Shown: positions 1-6,520, counted from the first letter of the stretch. The stretch: DNA of 9,243 nucleotides from Eubacteriales bacterium (GCA_028691625.1 JAQUYZ010000043.1:1-9243), one strand, 5' to 3'. Translations and numbers: made by a program. The notes: generated by a model from the sequence alone, not told the origin.

Positions 1-178
1 TGAGATTTGAAACCATAAGCTTAAATGGGATACAGATCTCCTCTGGGGAGACCTCGCTTCCCTTCTCGAGAACGCGGATCGAATTGGGCGGGGGTGTAAC
101 GACATCAATTCCGATTTCTGCAAAAAAAATTCGTCCGATCAAATGTGCATCTCCGATATGCGGGAATGTGATCTTCAT
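1..178 (-). CDS. 2-hydroxyacyl-CoA dehydratase-like protein (COG3581-type), N-terminal fragment
   Basis: Reading right to left from an ATG at 178-176 gives 59 codons that run off the left edge without a stop. The protein begins MKITFPHIGDAHLIGRIFFA, continues through a TPPP segment (residues 28-31) and reaches an EEICIPFK motif with Cys49. This N-terminus (MKxTFPHxG, then PPP, then C-x-P-x-K) is typical of the CoA-protein-activase/dehydratase-like family grouped as COG3581, whose members carry conserved cysteines expected to hold an iron-sulfur cluster. The start is supported by GGAGG seven bases upstream, lying inside the end of the preceding gene. Its ATG overlaps the TGA of that gene (ATGA, positions 178-175), so the two are translationally coupled and probably form a complex. 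The substrate is unknown. Only the start is visible, so the family call rests on the first 59 residues. Confidence 0.72.
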   Translation of the reverse strand, partial: MKITFPHIGDAHLIGRIFFAEIGIDVVTPPPNSIRVLEKGSEVSPEEICIPFKLMVSNL

Positions 179-1056
179 TTCAGCACCTCCCGGAAGGCTT
201 CCAGCCTGGTATTGAATCCTGCCTCACCCGTCTGTTCATCCAGCTTGAGCACGAGAAACGGGAAATTTCCGATGCGATTTTTTATCATATCTATGGTGAT
301 AGAGTCGGTACCGCAGCAAAAAGAGGAAACATAGATAATTCCGTCTATTTCTTTTCGTTTCATCAGCACTATGGCAGGAGCATAATTGTGTATGAAGAAA
401 AACCAGTAGGGACGCTTGATCAAACCGGTGAGTTCCTCCATCATTTCGAACCTGTTAACCCATTCTTCCGTGACTGCTCCGATATCGAGCTGATGCAGCT
501 TCTGGAGCAGATTCAGATTGGCAAAAGTATCATATATATTGTAGGGATGGCCTGCCAGAAAAACTTTACGTCGATAGCCTGTTTCATTCAGTCCGAAGCT
601 TGTATTCCGCTGGTTTTCTGTTGCTGACCGAAAGGCTTTTTCCAGCCGGTAATCCGGCACGCCGATTTTTCGGCCGCCTTTTTTCAATGCGTTTTTCAGC
701 TTTGCCATATCATTCATATAGATCGGATCCGTGAAGATCAGGTTGGATTTCCCTGTGCCGCTTTCCACAAGCTCCGGTAGTCCCCGGAACTTGGGACAGA
801 TGGACTCCCCGAATTCACAGCTCATGATTCTTGGAACCGCGATGACATCACAGGTTTTTTGCAGTTTTGCTGCATGACCATGAAACAGCTTCATGGGAAG
901 ACAGGCCTCATCAACACAATTTCGGGTACCAAGATCTATGATTTCTTTGTTCGATTTGGTCGAGTACTCCGTATTAACCTCCATTTCATTAAAAAAAGTC
1001 CTGATAAAGGGCTCATACCGATAATATAGCAGTCCACCGGGAATTCCGATTTTCAT
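175..1056 (-). CDS. acyl-CoA dehydratase activase-related protein (DUF2229/COG3580-type)
   Basis: A 293-residue protein beginning MKIGIPGGLLYYRYEPF. It resembles the DUF2229/COG3580 family, usually annotated as acyl-CoA dehydratase activase-related or CoA-protein activase. Visible family features are the glycine-rich N-terminus, the RNCVDEACLPMKLFHGH segment (Cys47, Cys52, residues 45-61), Cys80 and Cys87 in CEFGESICPKF, and SSFCCGTDS (Cys247, Cys248). The spaced cysteines suggest a 4Fe-4S cluster as in 2-hydroxyacyl-CoA dehydratase subunits; this is inference. An upstream in-frame start at 1074 is less likely: the ATG at 1056 has GGAGG seven bases before it. The downstream gene overlaps by 4 nt and is a related family member, a pairing common in anaerobes. 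No ATPase (BadF/BcrA) domain is visible in this protein. The catalytic target is unknown. The RBS lies inside a hairpin (see 1061-1102). Confidence 0.82.
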   Translation of the reverse strand: MKIGIPGGLLYYRYEPFIRTFFNEMEVNTEYSTKSNKEIIDLGTRNCVDEACLPMKLFHGHAAKLQKTCDVIAVPRIMSCEFGESICPKFRGLPELVESGTGKSNLIFTDPIYMNDMAKLKNALKKGGRKIGVPDYRLEKAFRSATENQRNTSFGLNETGYRRKVFLAGHPYNIYDTFANLNLLQKLHQLDIGAVTEEWVNRFEMMEELTGLIKRPYWFFFIHNYAPAIVLMKRKEIDGIIYVSSFCCGTDSITIDMIKNRIGNFPFLVLKLDEQTGEAGFNTRLEAFREVLK

Positions 1057-1060
1057 GAAA

Positions 1061-1102
1061 AAACCTCCAAGCAATATTACTTATAGTATTGCCTGGAGGT
1101 TT
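1061..1102 (-). terminator. terminator-like hairpin whose 3' arm contains the RBS of the next gene
   Basis: On the minus-strand RNA, arms at 1102-1084 and 1079-1061 pair over 16 consecutive base pairs (one G-U), then a C-A mismatch and two more pairs, with a UAAG loop. The 3' arm ends GGAGGUUU and is followed by three further U residues, CAUG being the start of the gene at 1056. It therefore looks like an intrinsic terminator about 60 nt after the rqcP stop, and it also buries the GGAGG of the following gene. The plus-strand version pairs less well, with an A-C mismatch inside the long stem, so the structure appears suited to the minus RNA. Confidence 0.6.
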
Positions 1103-1163
1103 CTATTTTATTACTGTTTATGGAGTAAGGAAGGCACACCCGTGACTTCAGTCTTAGGGAGGT

Positions 1164-1406
1164 TCAATCAACGATTTCGTACATGGAAGTCGCTGCTTCC
1201 TTGGTGCTGTGTTCGGATAACACCAGGATCTTTGCCTTGATTTGCGCATTGCCGAACTGGATCAGGATGACGTCTCCAACCTTAACTTCACTGCCCGGTT
1301 TTGCAGCTTTCCCGTTGATGAAGATTCTGTCCTGTTCGCAGGCCTCTTTTGCTATGGTTCTGCGTTTAATCAGTCTTGAATTTTTTAAAAATTTATCGAT
1401 TCGCAT
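1164..1406 (-). CDS. rqcP: RqcP, S4-domain ribosome quality-control RNA-binding protein
   Basis: An 80-residue single-domain S4 protein (old name YabO, related to Hsp15/HslR). In Bacillus subtilis RqcP binds stalled 50S subunits carrying peptidyl-tRNA and works with RqcH to add C-terminal alanine tails to incomplete nascent chains. Here the S4 fold covers about residues 1-60: MRIDKFLKNSRLIKRRTIAK with the conserved R2, D4, K5, R11 and the R15/R16 basic pair, then the IFINGKAAKPGSEVKVGD turn typical of the family. Its length matches the family (about 80-90). The start has an AAAAGGGG ribosome site five bases before the ATG. Position after mazG and hup matches the conserved Firmicute order. The usual followers yabP, yabQ and divIC are absent; the next genes are CoA-related. 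A terminator lies only 28 nt upstream of the start, implying low or conditional expression. Confidence 0.93.
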   Translation of the reverse strand: MRIDKFLKNSRLIKRRTIAKEACEQDRIFINGKAAKPGSEVKVGDVILIQFGNAQIKAKILVLSEHSTKEAATSMYEIVD

Positions 1407-1419
1407 ACTTACCCCTTTT

Positions 1420-1433
1420 GCAGCTTAAGCTGC
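1420..1433 (-). promoter_or_regulatory. 14-bp perfect palindrome in the rqcP leader
   Basis: GCAGCTTAAGCTGC lies between the hup terminator and the rqcP ribosome binding site. Its GCAGC/GCTGC halves are complementary to the arms of the adjacent terminator (GGCAGC/GCTGCC), so alternative pairings are possible in RNA. It may alternatively be a protein-binding dyad. A function is not shown. Confidence 0.4.
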
Positions 1434-1434
1434 G

Positions 1435-1462
1435 AAAAAAAGGCAGCTGATGCTGCCTTTTT
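1435..1462 (-). terminator. bidirectional intrinsic terminator after hup
   Basis: A six-base-pair GC stem (GGCAGC, four-base loop, GCTGCC) is flanked by five A before and seven T after on the minus strand, extending the stem with A-T pairs. It ends the hup message about 100 nt past its stop codon. The flanks are symmetrical, so it could also act on the plus strand, but no plus-strand gene ends there. It lies 28 nt upstream of rqcP. Confidence 0.8.
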
Positions 1463-1472
1463 AAAATAATTC

Positions 1473-1501
1473 CTTATAACGCATCCATTGAAAATTTTCG
1501 A
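1473..1501 (-). promoter_or_regulatory. possible weak sigma-A promoter for rqcP
   Basis: On the minus strand TCGAAA (1501-1496, four of six matches to TTGACA) and TATAAG (1478-1473, five of six to TATAAT) are separated by 17 bases. Transcription from it would begin just before the terminator at 1435-1462, placing that hairpin in the rqcP leader. The match is modest and could be chance in AT-rich DNA. Confidence 0.3.
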
Positions 1502-1516
1502 TTGTAGAAAATTTTC
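1490..1516. repeat. two copies of the palindrome GAAAATTTTC
   Basis: GAAAATTTTC occurs at 1490-1499 and 1507-1516, start to start 17 bp. Because each is self-complementary, the two can also pair with each other around a seven-base loop. They sit in the hup 3' untranslated region, overlapping the possible rqcP promoter. They may be an A/T-rich binding site or chance. Confidence 0.4.
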
Positions 1517-1560
1517 TTTCATCTGCGCGTTTCAACAAGTCAACAAATGTTTCAGCCTTG

Positions 1561-1839
1561 TTATTTGTTTACTGCATCCTTCAAAGCTTTTCCAGCTTTG
1601 AATACTGGAGCCTTTGCAGCCGCAATCTTTATAACTTCACCAGGTTTTCTGGGATTTCTTCCCTGTCTTGCTTTTCTTTGACGAGTTTCAAAAGTACCAA
1701 ATCCAATTAACTGTACTTTATCGCCCTTAACCAGAGCACCCTCAACACTTGCAACGAATGCATTTACTGCAACCTCAGCATCTTTCTTTGTAAAACCTGT
1801 TTTTTCTGCTACGCTAGCAACTAATTCTGCTTTATTCAC
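1561..1839 (-). CDS. hup: HU-family nucleoid DNA-binding protein
   Basis: A 92-residue DNABII protein that binds and bends DNA as a dimer and compacts the nucleoid. The N-terminal helices begin [22 protein letters not shown]; the core motif IGFGTFE lies at residues 45-51; the DNA-binding beta arm runs from about 52 to 78 with GRNPRKPGE at 60-68, including the intercalating Pro63; the C-terminal helix is [13 protein letters not shown]. The arm tip has KPGE where many HU proteins have TGE, and total length is two residues over the common 90. The start codon is GTG at 1839, nine bases after a strong AAAGGAGG. An ATG closer to that site (1846) is out of frame and ends after four codons. It follows mazG by 74 nt and is closed by the terminator at 1435-1462, consistent with separate high expression. 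Confidence 0.96.
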   Translation of the reverse strand: MNKAELVASVAEKTGFTKKDAEVAVNAFVASVEGALVKGDKVQLIGFGTFETRQRKARQGRNPRKPGEVIKIAAAKAPVFKAGKALKDAVNK

Positions 1840-1913
1840 CGAACATAACCTCCTTTAATTATTAAAATTTGATTGGTTTGAAGTGAAACTTCCCTTTACC
1901 GCACTTTCCTTTA

Positions 1914-2741
1914 TTAAAGATTTTGTTTCTTAGCTTTTGCCAGCTCCCACAGCTTGTCCATTTCCTCAAGGCTCATATCTTCTAATCGTTTTCCTTGAAG
2001 CTTGGCTGTGTTTTCAATGTAACCAAATCTATCAATAAACTTAGATGAAGTAAAGTTCAAAGCCTCTTCTGGATTTACTCCCAGGAATCTAGCTACATTC
2101 ACAACCGCGAATAATAGGTCTCCAACTTCTTCTTTTATGCTGGCTTCGTCGTTTCCCCGGTAAATCTCAAGGAGCTCGCATGTCTCCTCTTTCACTTTTG
2201 AGAACGCCTCACTTACATCGTCCCAATCGAATCCCACTTCCGCAGCCTTTCTCTGAATCTTATAACTTCGTATCAAAGCAGGTAATGCATTCGGTACATT
2301 CATCATGGAATCTGTATATGTTGCGGTTCCCCTTTCTTTTCTTTTCACATTTTCCCATTTTTCAAGGGCTTTGTCAATACTTTCTAGATTTTTGTTTAAA
2401 AAAACATGAGGATGGCGACGGATCATTTTCTCGCATTCCTTGTTGGCAATACTACGAAGATCGAATTTCTGTTCCTCACTTCCCAGTCCTGCGTGAAAAA
2501 CCACCTGAAGCAATACATCACCAAGCTCCTCCTCAAGATTGTCAAAATCCTCGTTGTCGATTGCATCTGCTACTTCGTAGGCCTCTTCAAGGAGGCAGGA
2601 GCGAATGCTTTGATGGGTCTGTGCCTTGTCCCAGGGACAGCCTTCCTCACTGCGAAGCAGCGCTATGATATCAATAAGCCTTCCGATGGCCTCTTCTGCT
2701 GTTTTTCCTTCTTCATAGTACTTTGCGTATTTTTCTCTCAT
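1914..2741 (-). CDS. mazG: MazG nucleoside triphosphate pyrophosphohydrolase
   Basis: A 275-residue protein with two MazG domains that hydrolyses NTPs and dNTPs to monophosphate and pyrophosphate, thought to remove abnormal nucleotides. The first domain has GCPWDKAQTH (34-43), then the metal-binding set E52-E53-x-x-E56 followed by E72-x-x-D75. The second has E185-E186-x-x-E189 and E205-x-x-D208, so both magnesium sites look intact. The link carries RRHPHVF (108-114) and the family-typical WENVKRKER segment. The Bacillus orthologue YabN has an extra N-terminal tetrapyrrole-methylase domain; this protein lacks it and matches the shorter E. coli-like form. The start at 2741 is preceded by AAAGGGA, a moderate RBS. 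It lies 26 nt after the spoVB-like gene, in its usual place. Confidence 0.95.
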   Translation of the reverse strand: MREKYAKYYEEGKTAEEAIGRLIDIIALLRSEEGCPWDKAQTHQSIRSCLLEEAYEVADAIDNEDFDNLEEELGDVLLQVVFHAGLGSEEQKFDLRSIANKECEKMIRRHPHVFLNKNLESIDKALEKWENVKRKERGTATYTDSMMNVPNALPALIRSYKIQRKAAEVGFDWDDVSEAFSKVKEETCELLEIYRGNDEASIKEEVGDLLFAVVNVARFLGVNPEEALNFTSSKFIDRFGYIENTAKLQGKRLEDMSLEEMDKLWELAKAKKQNL

Positions 2742-2767
2742 TGTTTTCCCTTTATACTTACTGAATA

Positions 2768-4366
2768 TTACTTTTTCAATTTATTAATCAAATTCAAGAT
2801 TTTTCCGCCCTTCGGCAGCACTCTCAGTTCTTCCTTCTTTATTGATTTGGTGATAAAGAGCATCATGCAGTATACAACTACGCCGATGAGGATCGCAATG
2901 ACCGTTGACAGCGCACTTCCAAAGAATCCGTACAGGATCCGGAAGCTGACCCACACCGCAGCACTCATGACCAGAGCGGACGTAACCGGCTTTACAAAAG
3001 TAAGCATCAGGTCAAACTTCACTCCGGTATACTTTTTCACTGCAATGATATTCAAGGCGGATGCAACAATGTAAGCGGCCACCGTTCCAATCGCTGCACC
3101 CTTTACATTGATGCTTCCAATTCCCGTCAGCGTATAGGTAAGCGCTACCTTTACAACCGCTCCGATGAACAGATTGATTACCGGAATCACCGGTCTTCCC
3201 AGACCCTGTAAGACACCTGTCAGCGTCTGAACTGTCGAAAGGAAAATGACGCCGAAGGCCATAATAAACAGACAAGGTGCGGCACTGACCGCACTGGCCT
3301 TCTGAAACGGATACAGCAACAGCATGATGGGCTCTGACAAGGTCATCAATCCCAGCGCGCATGGAAGTCCGATCAAAATCGCCGTTCGGACACCCAAACG
3401 GACGTTATAGTTCAAAAATATCATGTCCTTTTGCTTATAGGCTGCTGCGATGGCCGGAACCAGGCTCATGGCAATGGCTTGCGTCAGCACTTGGGGAAAG
3501 TTGATCAGCGGACCGGCCATACCTGTGAGCTGCCCATACAGTCCGTTGGCCGCTTCTTCCGTCCAACCGGTTTCCTGCAGTCTTCGCATGACGATACCCA
3601 CATCAATGGTGTTCATGATGGGCATGATAGCAGCTCCGATGGTTACAGGAACAGCAATCATAAAGATCTTAGCCAGAATCTCACTGCTTTTCTCTGTGCT
3701 GCTGTGATAGGTTCTCTCTACATCTCCCCGGAGACTGTTTTTCTTGTAATAATAGATACCGACTATAGCGATAAGTCCAGTTACAGAGCCGGCAGTCGCG
3801 CCGAAGGAAGCGCCGGCAGCTGCAAAATCCCTGCCCCGGCTGACCAGCAAATATGCCAGTGTCAGTCCGACGGCAACCCGAAAAAATTGTTCTACAACCT
3901 GGGAGGTCGCGGTGGGTTTCATATCCTGGAGCCCCTGAAAGTAGCCCCTGTATGCAGCCATAATCGGAACAAATAATAAAGCCGGAGCGATCGCCATCAT
4001 TGCGTATTTTGCCCCGGGATTTCCAATCGCATTCACGATCTGCCCCGCCCCGAAAAATAAGATGGCCGATGAAATGATTCCAATGGAAAAGAGAAGAATA
4101 AAGGAAACACGGAACACTCTGTATGCTTCGTAATGGTGATCAACGGCAACTCTCTCCGATACCATCTTGGAGATGGCAATCGGAATCCCCGCAGTCGCAA
4201 GGGTTAAAAAAAGCACATAAATAGGATAGGCCGTCTGATAGTAGCCCATCCCTTCATCCCCGATTAAATTGGCAAGGGGAATCCTGAAAAATGCACCCAT
4301 TACCTTAATGATAATTCCTGCGATTCCAAGAATCACTGCTCCCTGCATAAACGATTTTTTTGCCAT
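2768..4366 (-). CDS. spoVB: SpoVB/YabM-type polysaccharide flippase (MOP superfamily)
   Basis: A 532-residue integral membrane protein with about 14 hydrophobic segments, of the MATE-like MOP exporter superfamily that includes MurJ, Wzx and SpoVB. Such proteins flip undecaprenyl-linked sugar precursors across the membrane; SpoVB acts in spore cortex synthesis. Family marks are GAFFRIPLANLIGDEGMGYY (residues 24-43), AYPIY, GIPIAISKMVSE, and the PALLFVPIMAAYRGYFQGLQ stretch, with a basic C-terminal tail (KSIKKEELRVLPKGGK). Length fits the family (510-550). The start follows the mtaD stop by one nucleotide (TAGAATG), and a GGGAG lies 12 bases before the ATG, so it is probably coupled to mtaD. 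Location before mazG corresponds to B. subtilis yabM, a SpoVB paralogue, so cortex-specific function is not certain and the symbol is provisional. Confidence 0.87.
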   Translation of the reverse strand: MAKKSFMQGAVILGIAGIIIKVMGAFFRIPLANLIGDEGMGYYQTAYPIYVLFLTLATAGIPIAISKMVSERVAVDHHYEAYRVFRVSFILLFSIGIISSAILFFGAGQIVNAIGNPGAKYAMMAIAPALLFVPIMAAYRGYFQGLQDMKPTATSQVVEQFFRVAVGLTLAYLLVSRGRDFAAAGASFGATAGSVTGLIAIVGIYYYKKNSLRGDVERTYHSSTEKSSEILAKIFMIAVPVTIGAAIMPIMNTIDVGIVMRRLQETGWTEEAANGLYGQLTGMAGPLINFPQVLTQAIAMSLVPAIAAAYKQKDMIFLNYNVRLGVRTAILIGLPCALGLMTLSEPIMLLLYPFQKASAVSAAPCLFIMAFGVIFLSTVQTLTGVLQGLGRPVIPVINLFIGAVVKVALTYTLTGIGSINVKGAAIGTVAAYIVASALNIIAVKKYTGVKFDLMLTFVKPVTSALVMSAAVWVSFRILYGFFGSALSTVIAILIGVVVYCMMLFITKSIKKEELRVLPKGGKILNLINKLKK

Positions 4367-4367
4367 T

Positions 4368-5660
4368 CTATTTCAGTTCTCCCAGAATTCTATTTGTTGA
4401 TTTTCCTGCCTCATAGATCGTCTTTTCAATATCAATCGTTCGATATTCTCCATTCTGATATAGGATCCTGCCGTCCGCCATGGTCAGCAGCACATCACTG
4501 CCGGAAGCGGAATAAACCAGATTGGTGGCCAGATCATGAACGGGGTGCATATTCGGCTGTGACAGGTCCATCACAACAAGGTCTGCCTTAAACCCGACAG
4601 CCAGCTTGCCGCAGTCATCGCGTCCCTGTCCCTTTGCCCCTGCAAAGGTTGCAGCTCTTATGGTTTCCTTCGGAGTGATCAGTGTCGGATTAAACTGTTT
4701 TCCCTTGTTTACAATCGCAAAAACCTTCATCTCTTCTATCATATTTAAACTGTTGTTACTTGCGACACTATCGGTCCCAATGGCAACATTGACTCCTTTT
4801 TTCAGTAAAAGCGGTATATTGCACACACCGCTGGCCAGCTTCAGATTGCTGATCGGGCAGCTCGCAACGGTTACTCCTTTTTCCGCAAGGATGTCAAAAT
4901 CCTCCTCCTCCAGCCATACGCAATGAGCGGCGGTTGCTTTTGTGTCAAAGAGGCCATTTCTGCTCAAGTACTGAACCGGTGTCATGCCGTGTCTCTTTTT
5001 GCACTCTTCCTGTTCGAATTCCGTTTCAGAAACATGGACGTGCATATTTGCGCCGACCGATTTCATATATTCGGCAAGATGAAGCGCTGTCTTCGGATTG
5101 GAGGTATATTCTCCGTGCAGACTGATGTCAACCCTTAGTTTTCCGTTTCCTGCGTTGTGGTAGGTCTCAAAAAGATGTTTCGTTTCCTGAAACCCCTGAA
5201 GGTCACTAATATCTCCGTCTTCGGAAAAATTCACAACGCCCCGTCCGAGATTATTCTTTACTCCGGATTCCAAAATCGCTTTTGCCATTTCATCGCCGAA
5301 ATAATACATATCTGTTGTGGAAACGATTCCGAACCGCAAGGATTCGGCGATCCCAAGCAGCATGCCGGCGTATACTGCTTCTCCGTTCAGTTTGTCTTCA
5401 AAGGGAAAGATTCTCTTTGTAAGCCAGTCCTGCAGGGACATATTCTCTCCATAACCCCTCAGCAGGGTCATAGGCGTGTGGGCGTGGGAATTGAAAAAAC
5501 CGCTCATCAGAAGTCTGCCTTTTCCGTCATACTGATCTCCGTAATCCTCTTTTGGCTCTACTGTATCAATATAGTCAATGGTCTCACCCTTTATACCTAC
5601 ATACATATTGTCTCTGCGATTTAAATCCGCATCTAATATTGTTATGTTTTTAAATAACAT
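4368..5660 (-). CDS. mtaD: 5-methylthioadenosine/S-adenosylhomocysteine deaminase-like amidohydrolase
   Basis: A 430-residue cytosolic metal-dependent amidohydrolase. The zinc-ligand set of the family is visible: HAH at 59-61 followed by the characteristic TPMTLLRGYG, H209 in MHVHVSETEFE with E212 as probable catalytic acid, H246 in AAHCVWL, and D297 in GTDSVASNNSLNMIEEM. The TLLRG and SNNSLNMIEE segments point to the MtaD group, which deaminates methylthioadenosine and S-adenosylhomocysteine to inosine derivatives in methionine/SAM salvage; other adenosine or guanine deaminases of this fold are possible. Length is normal (about 430). The reading frame is open back to a GTG at 5705, but that extension runs into repeat DNA; the ATG at 5660 begins the typical MLFKNITILDAD. 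Its RBS, GAGGAGG, is rather far (12 bases). It leads the spoVB-mazG unit; no SAM riboswitch is apparent upstream. Confidence 0.85.
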   Translation of the reverse strand: MLFKNITILDADLNRRDNMYVGIKGETIDYIDTVEPKEDYGDQYDGKGRLLMSGFFNSHAHTPMTLLRGYGENMSLQDWLTKRIFPFEDKLNGEAVYAGMLLGIAESLRFGIVSTTDMYYFGDEMAKAILESGVKNNLGRGVVNFSEDGDISDLQGFQETKHLFETYHNAGNGKLRVDISLHGEYTSNPKTALHLAEYMKSVGANMHVHVSETEFEQEECKKRHGMTPVQYLSRNGLFDTKATAAHCVWLEEEDFDILAEKGVTVASCPISNLKLASGVCNIPLLLKKGVNVAIGTDSVASNNSLNMIEEMKVFAIVNKGKQFNPTLITPKETIRAATFAGAKGQGRDDCGKLAVGFKADLVVMDLSQPNMHPVHDLATNLVYSASGSDVLLTMADGRILYQNGEYRTIDIEKTIYEAGKSTNRILGELK

Positions 5661-5705
5661 CGTTATCCAAATCCTCCTCTTCTGATTTTTTAAGGGCCAC
5701 CGCAC

Positions 5706-5847
5706 CTAAAATTGACGGAATCATTTAGTCATGCAAAACGCTCGCGTCCATTATATTATGCGAGCAACGCCGAGCATAATATATTGATTCTACCTTACGG
5801 CAACGCCGCCAATGCGGCTTCGCCGCACTAAAATTGACGGAATCATT
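5706..5847. repeat. hairpin-rich element bounded by 20-bp exact direct repeats
   Basis: CTAAAATTGACGGAATCATT occurs at 5706-5725 and again at 5828-5847, offset 122 bp, with CCGCAC preceding both copies. Between them lie a 10-bp stem TATATTATGC/GCATAATATA (5752-5761 with 5774-5783), an alternative stem GCTCGC/GCGAGC (5740-5745 with 5760-5765), and a GC-rich hairpin TGCGGC-TTC-GCCGCA (5813-5827). There is no coding sequence. The pattern resembles a dispersed REP- or MITE-like repeat, or a local tandem duplication. It lies between the divergent mtaD and spoVT genes, and an open extension of each frame into it is not taken as coding. Confidence 0.6.
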
Positions 5848-5887
5848 ATAACATTAATACTGAAAAAACAACAGCAGAAAAAATGTT

Positions 5888-5917
5888 TGAATAAATACAT
5901 CCCGACTACAGATACTA
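5888..5917 (+). promoter_or_regulatory. sigma-G-type promoter of spoVT
   Basis: TGAATA (5888-5893), 17 bases, then GATACTA (5911-5917). The B. subtilis sigma-G consensus is TGAATA and CATACTA at 17-18 bp spacing, so only the first base of the -10 differs. Initiation near 5924 would leave a leader of about 45 nt before the spoVT start. B. subtilis spoVT is itself a sigma-G gene, which supports the call. Confidence 0.72.
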
Positions 5918-5967
5918 TTTTCATAGGAAATAAAGGTAAATTTGATTTAGAAAGCGAGGAAGATCAA

Positions 5968-6519
5968 ATGAAGGCAACAGGAATAGTTAGAAGAATTGAC
6001 GATCTTGGGCGTGTAGTTATTCCAAAGGAAATCAGAAGAACCATGAGAATTCGTGAGGGAGATCCACTTGAAATATTCACTGACAGAGAAGGAGAGGTTA
6101 TTCTGAAGAAATACTCGCCGATCAGCGAATTAAGCCAATTCGCAGGAGAATATGCAGACTGTGCCAACAATGTTCTGGGGGATCTGGTTTTGATTTCAGA
6201 TACTGATCACATCATCGCCGTTTCAGGTGGACCGAAAAAAGACTTTATTGAAAAGAGAATCGGCAAGGATCTGGAAAAGGTAATCCATGAAAAAATAAGC
6301 AAGGTTGTACTTGAGAAAGGCGCGCTCTGCGCGATAACGGCAGACGAAGACACTCCGACGGAATTTGAATCACAGATTCTTGTTCCGATTGTATCTCAGG
6401 GAGATGCAATTGGATCAATCGTAATCCTGTCGAAGGACAGCAGCACTCCTTTGGGAGATACGGAACTGAAAGCCGCGGAAATCGGTGCCAGCTTTTTGGC
6501 AAGGCAAATGGAAAGTTGA
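5968..6519 (+). CDS. spoVT: SpoVT, forespore transcription regulator
   Basis: A 183-residue protein (B. subtilis SpoVT is 178) that in the forespore activates or represses late sigma-G genes and affects spore coat, resistance and germination. The N-terminal AbrB/SpoVT swapped-hairpin DNA-binding domain is at 1-50 (MKATGIVRRIDDLGRVVIPK, then EIRRTMRIREGDPLEIF). The C-terminal part, about 55-180, is the GAF-like domain with VLGDLVLISDTDHIIAVSGG and IVPI-type core strands. The frame is open upstream to 5812, but the ATG at 5968 has GAGGA seven bases before it and starts the canonical sequence. A sigma-G-type promoter lies at 5888-5917 and a terminator follows the stop directly, so it is probably monocistronic. 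It is transcribed opposite to mtaD-spoVB-mazG, unlike the usual co-directional order. Confidence 0.96.
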   Translation: MKATGIVRRIDDLGRVVIPKEIRRTMRIREGDPLEIFTDREGEVILKKYSPISELSQFAGEYADCANNVLGDLVLISDTDHIIAVSGGPKKDFIEKRIGKDLEKVIHEKISKVVLEKGALCAITADEDTPTEFESQILVPIVSQGDAIGSIVILSKDSSTPLGDTELKAAEIGASFLARQMES

Positions 6520-6520
6520 T

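Noticed and set aside
2180..3074. Long plus-strand open frames opposite mazG and the flippase
   Set aside because: They are antisense shadows of strongly conserved minus-strand genes, with no RBS and no recognisable protein pattern.
3012..3976. Other frames of 85-181 codons within the flippase gene, both strands
   Set aside because: They overlap the 532-residue membrane protein entirely and their translations are low-complexity shadow sequence.
4394..5624. Five plus-strand frames opposite mtaD
   Set aside because: The minus frame has all amidohydrolase metal ligands; the opposite frames have no motifs or start signals.
5661..5705. GTG start for mtaD at 5705
   Set aside because: The extra 15 residues do not resemble the family, and the extension begins at the edge of the repeat element; ATG 5660 starts the typical sequence.
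5812..5967. Upstream extension of spoVT to 5812
   Set aside because: It runs through repeat DNA and the sigma-G promoter, lacks an RBS, and adds residues absent from the SpoVT family.
5661..5967. SAM or purine riboswitch in the mtaD/spoVT intergenic region
   Set aside because: The stems seen belong to the repeat element; no conserved riboswitch core was recognised on either strand.
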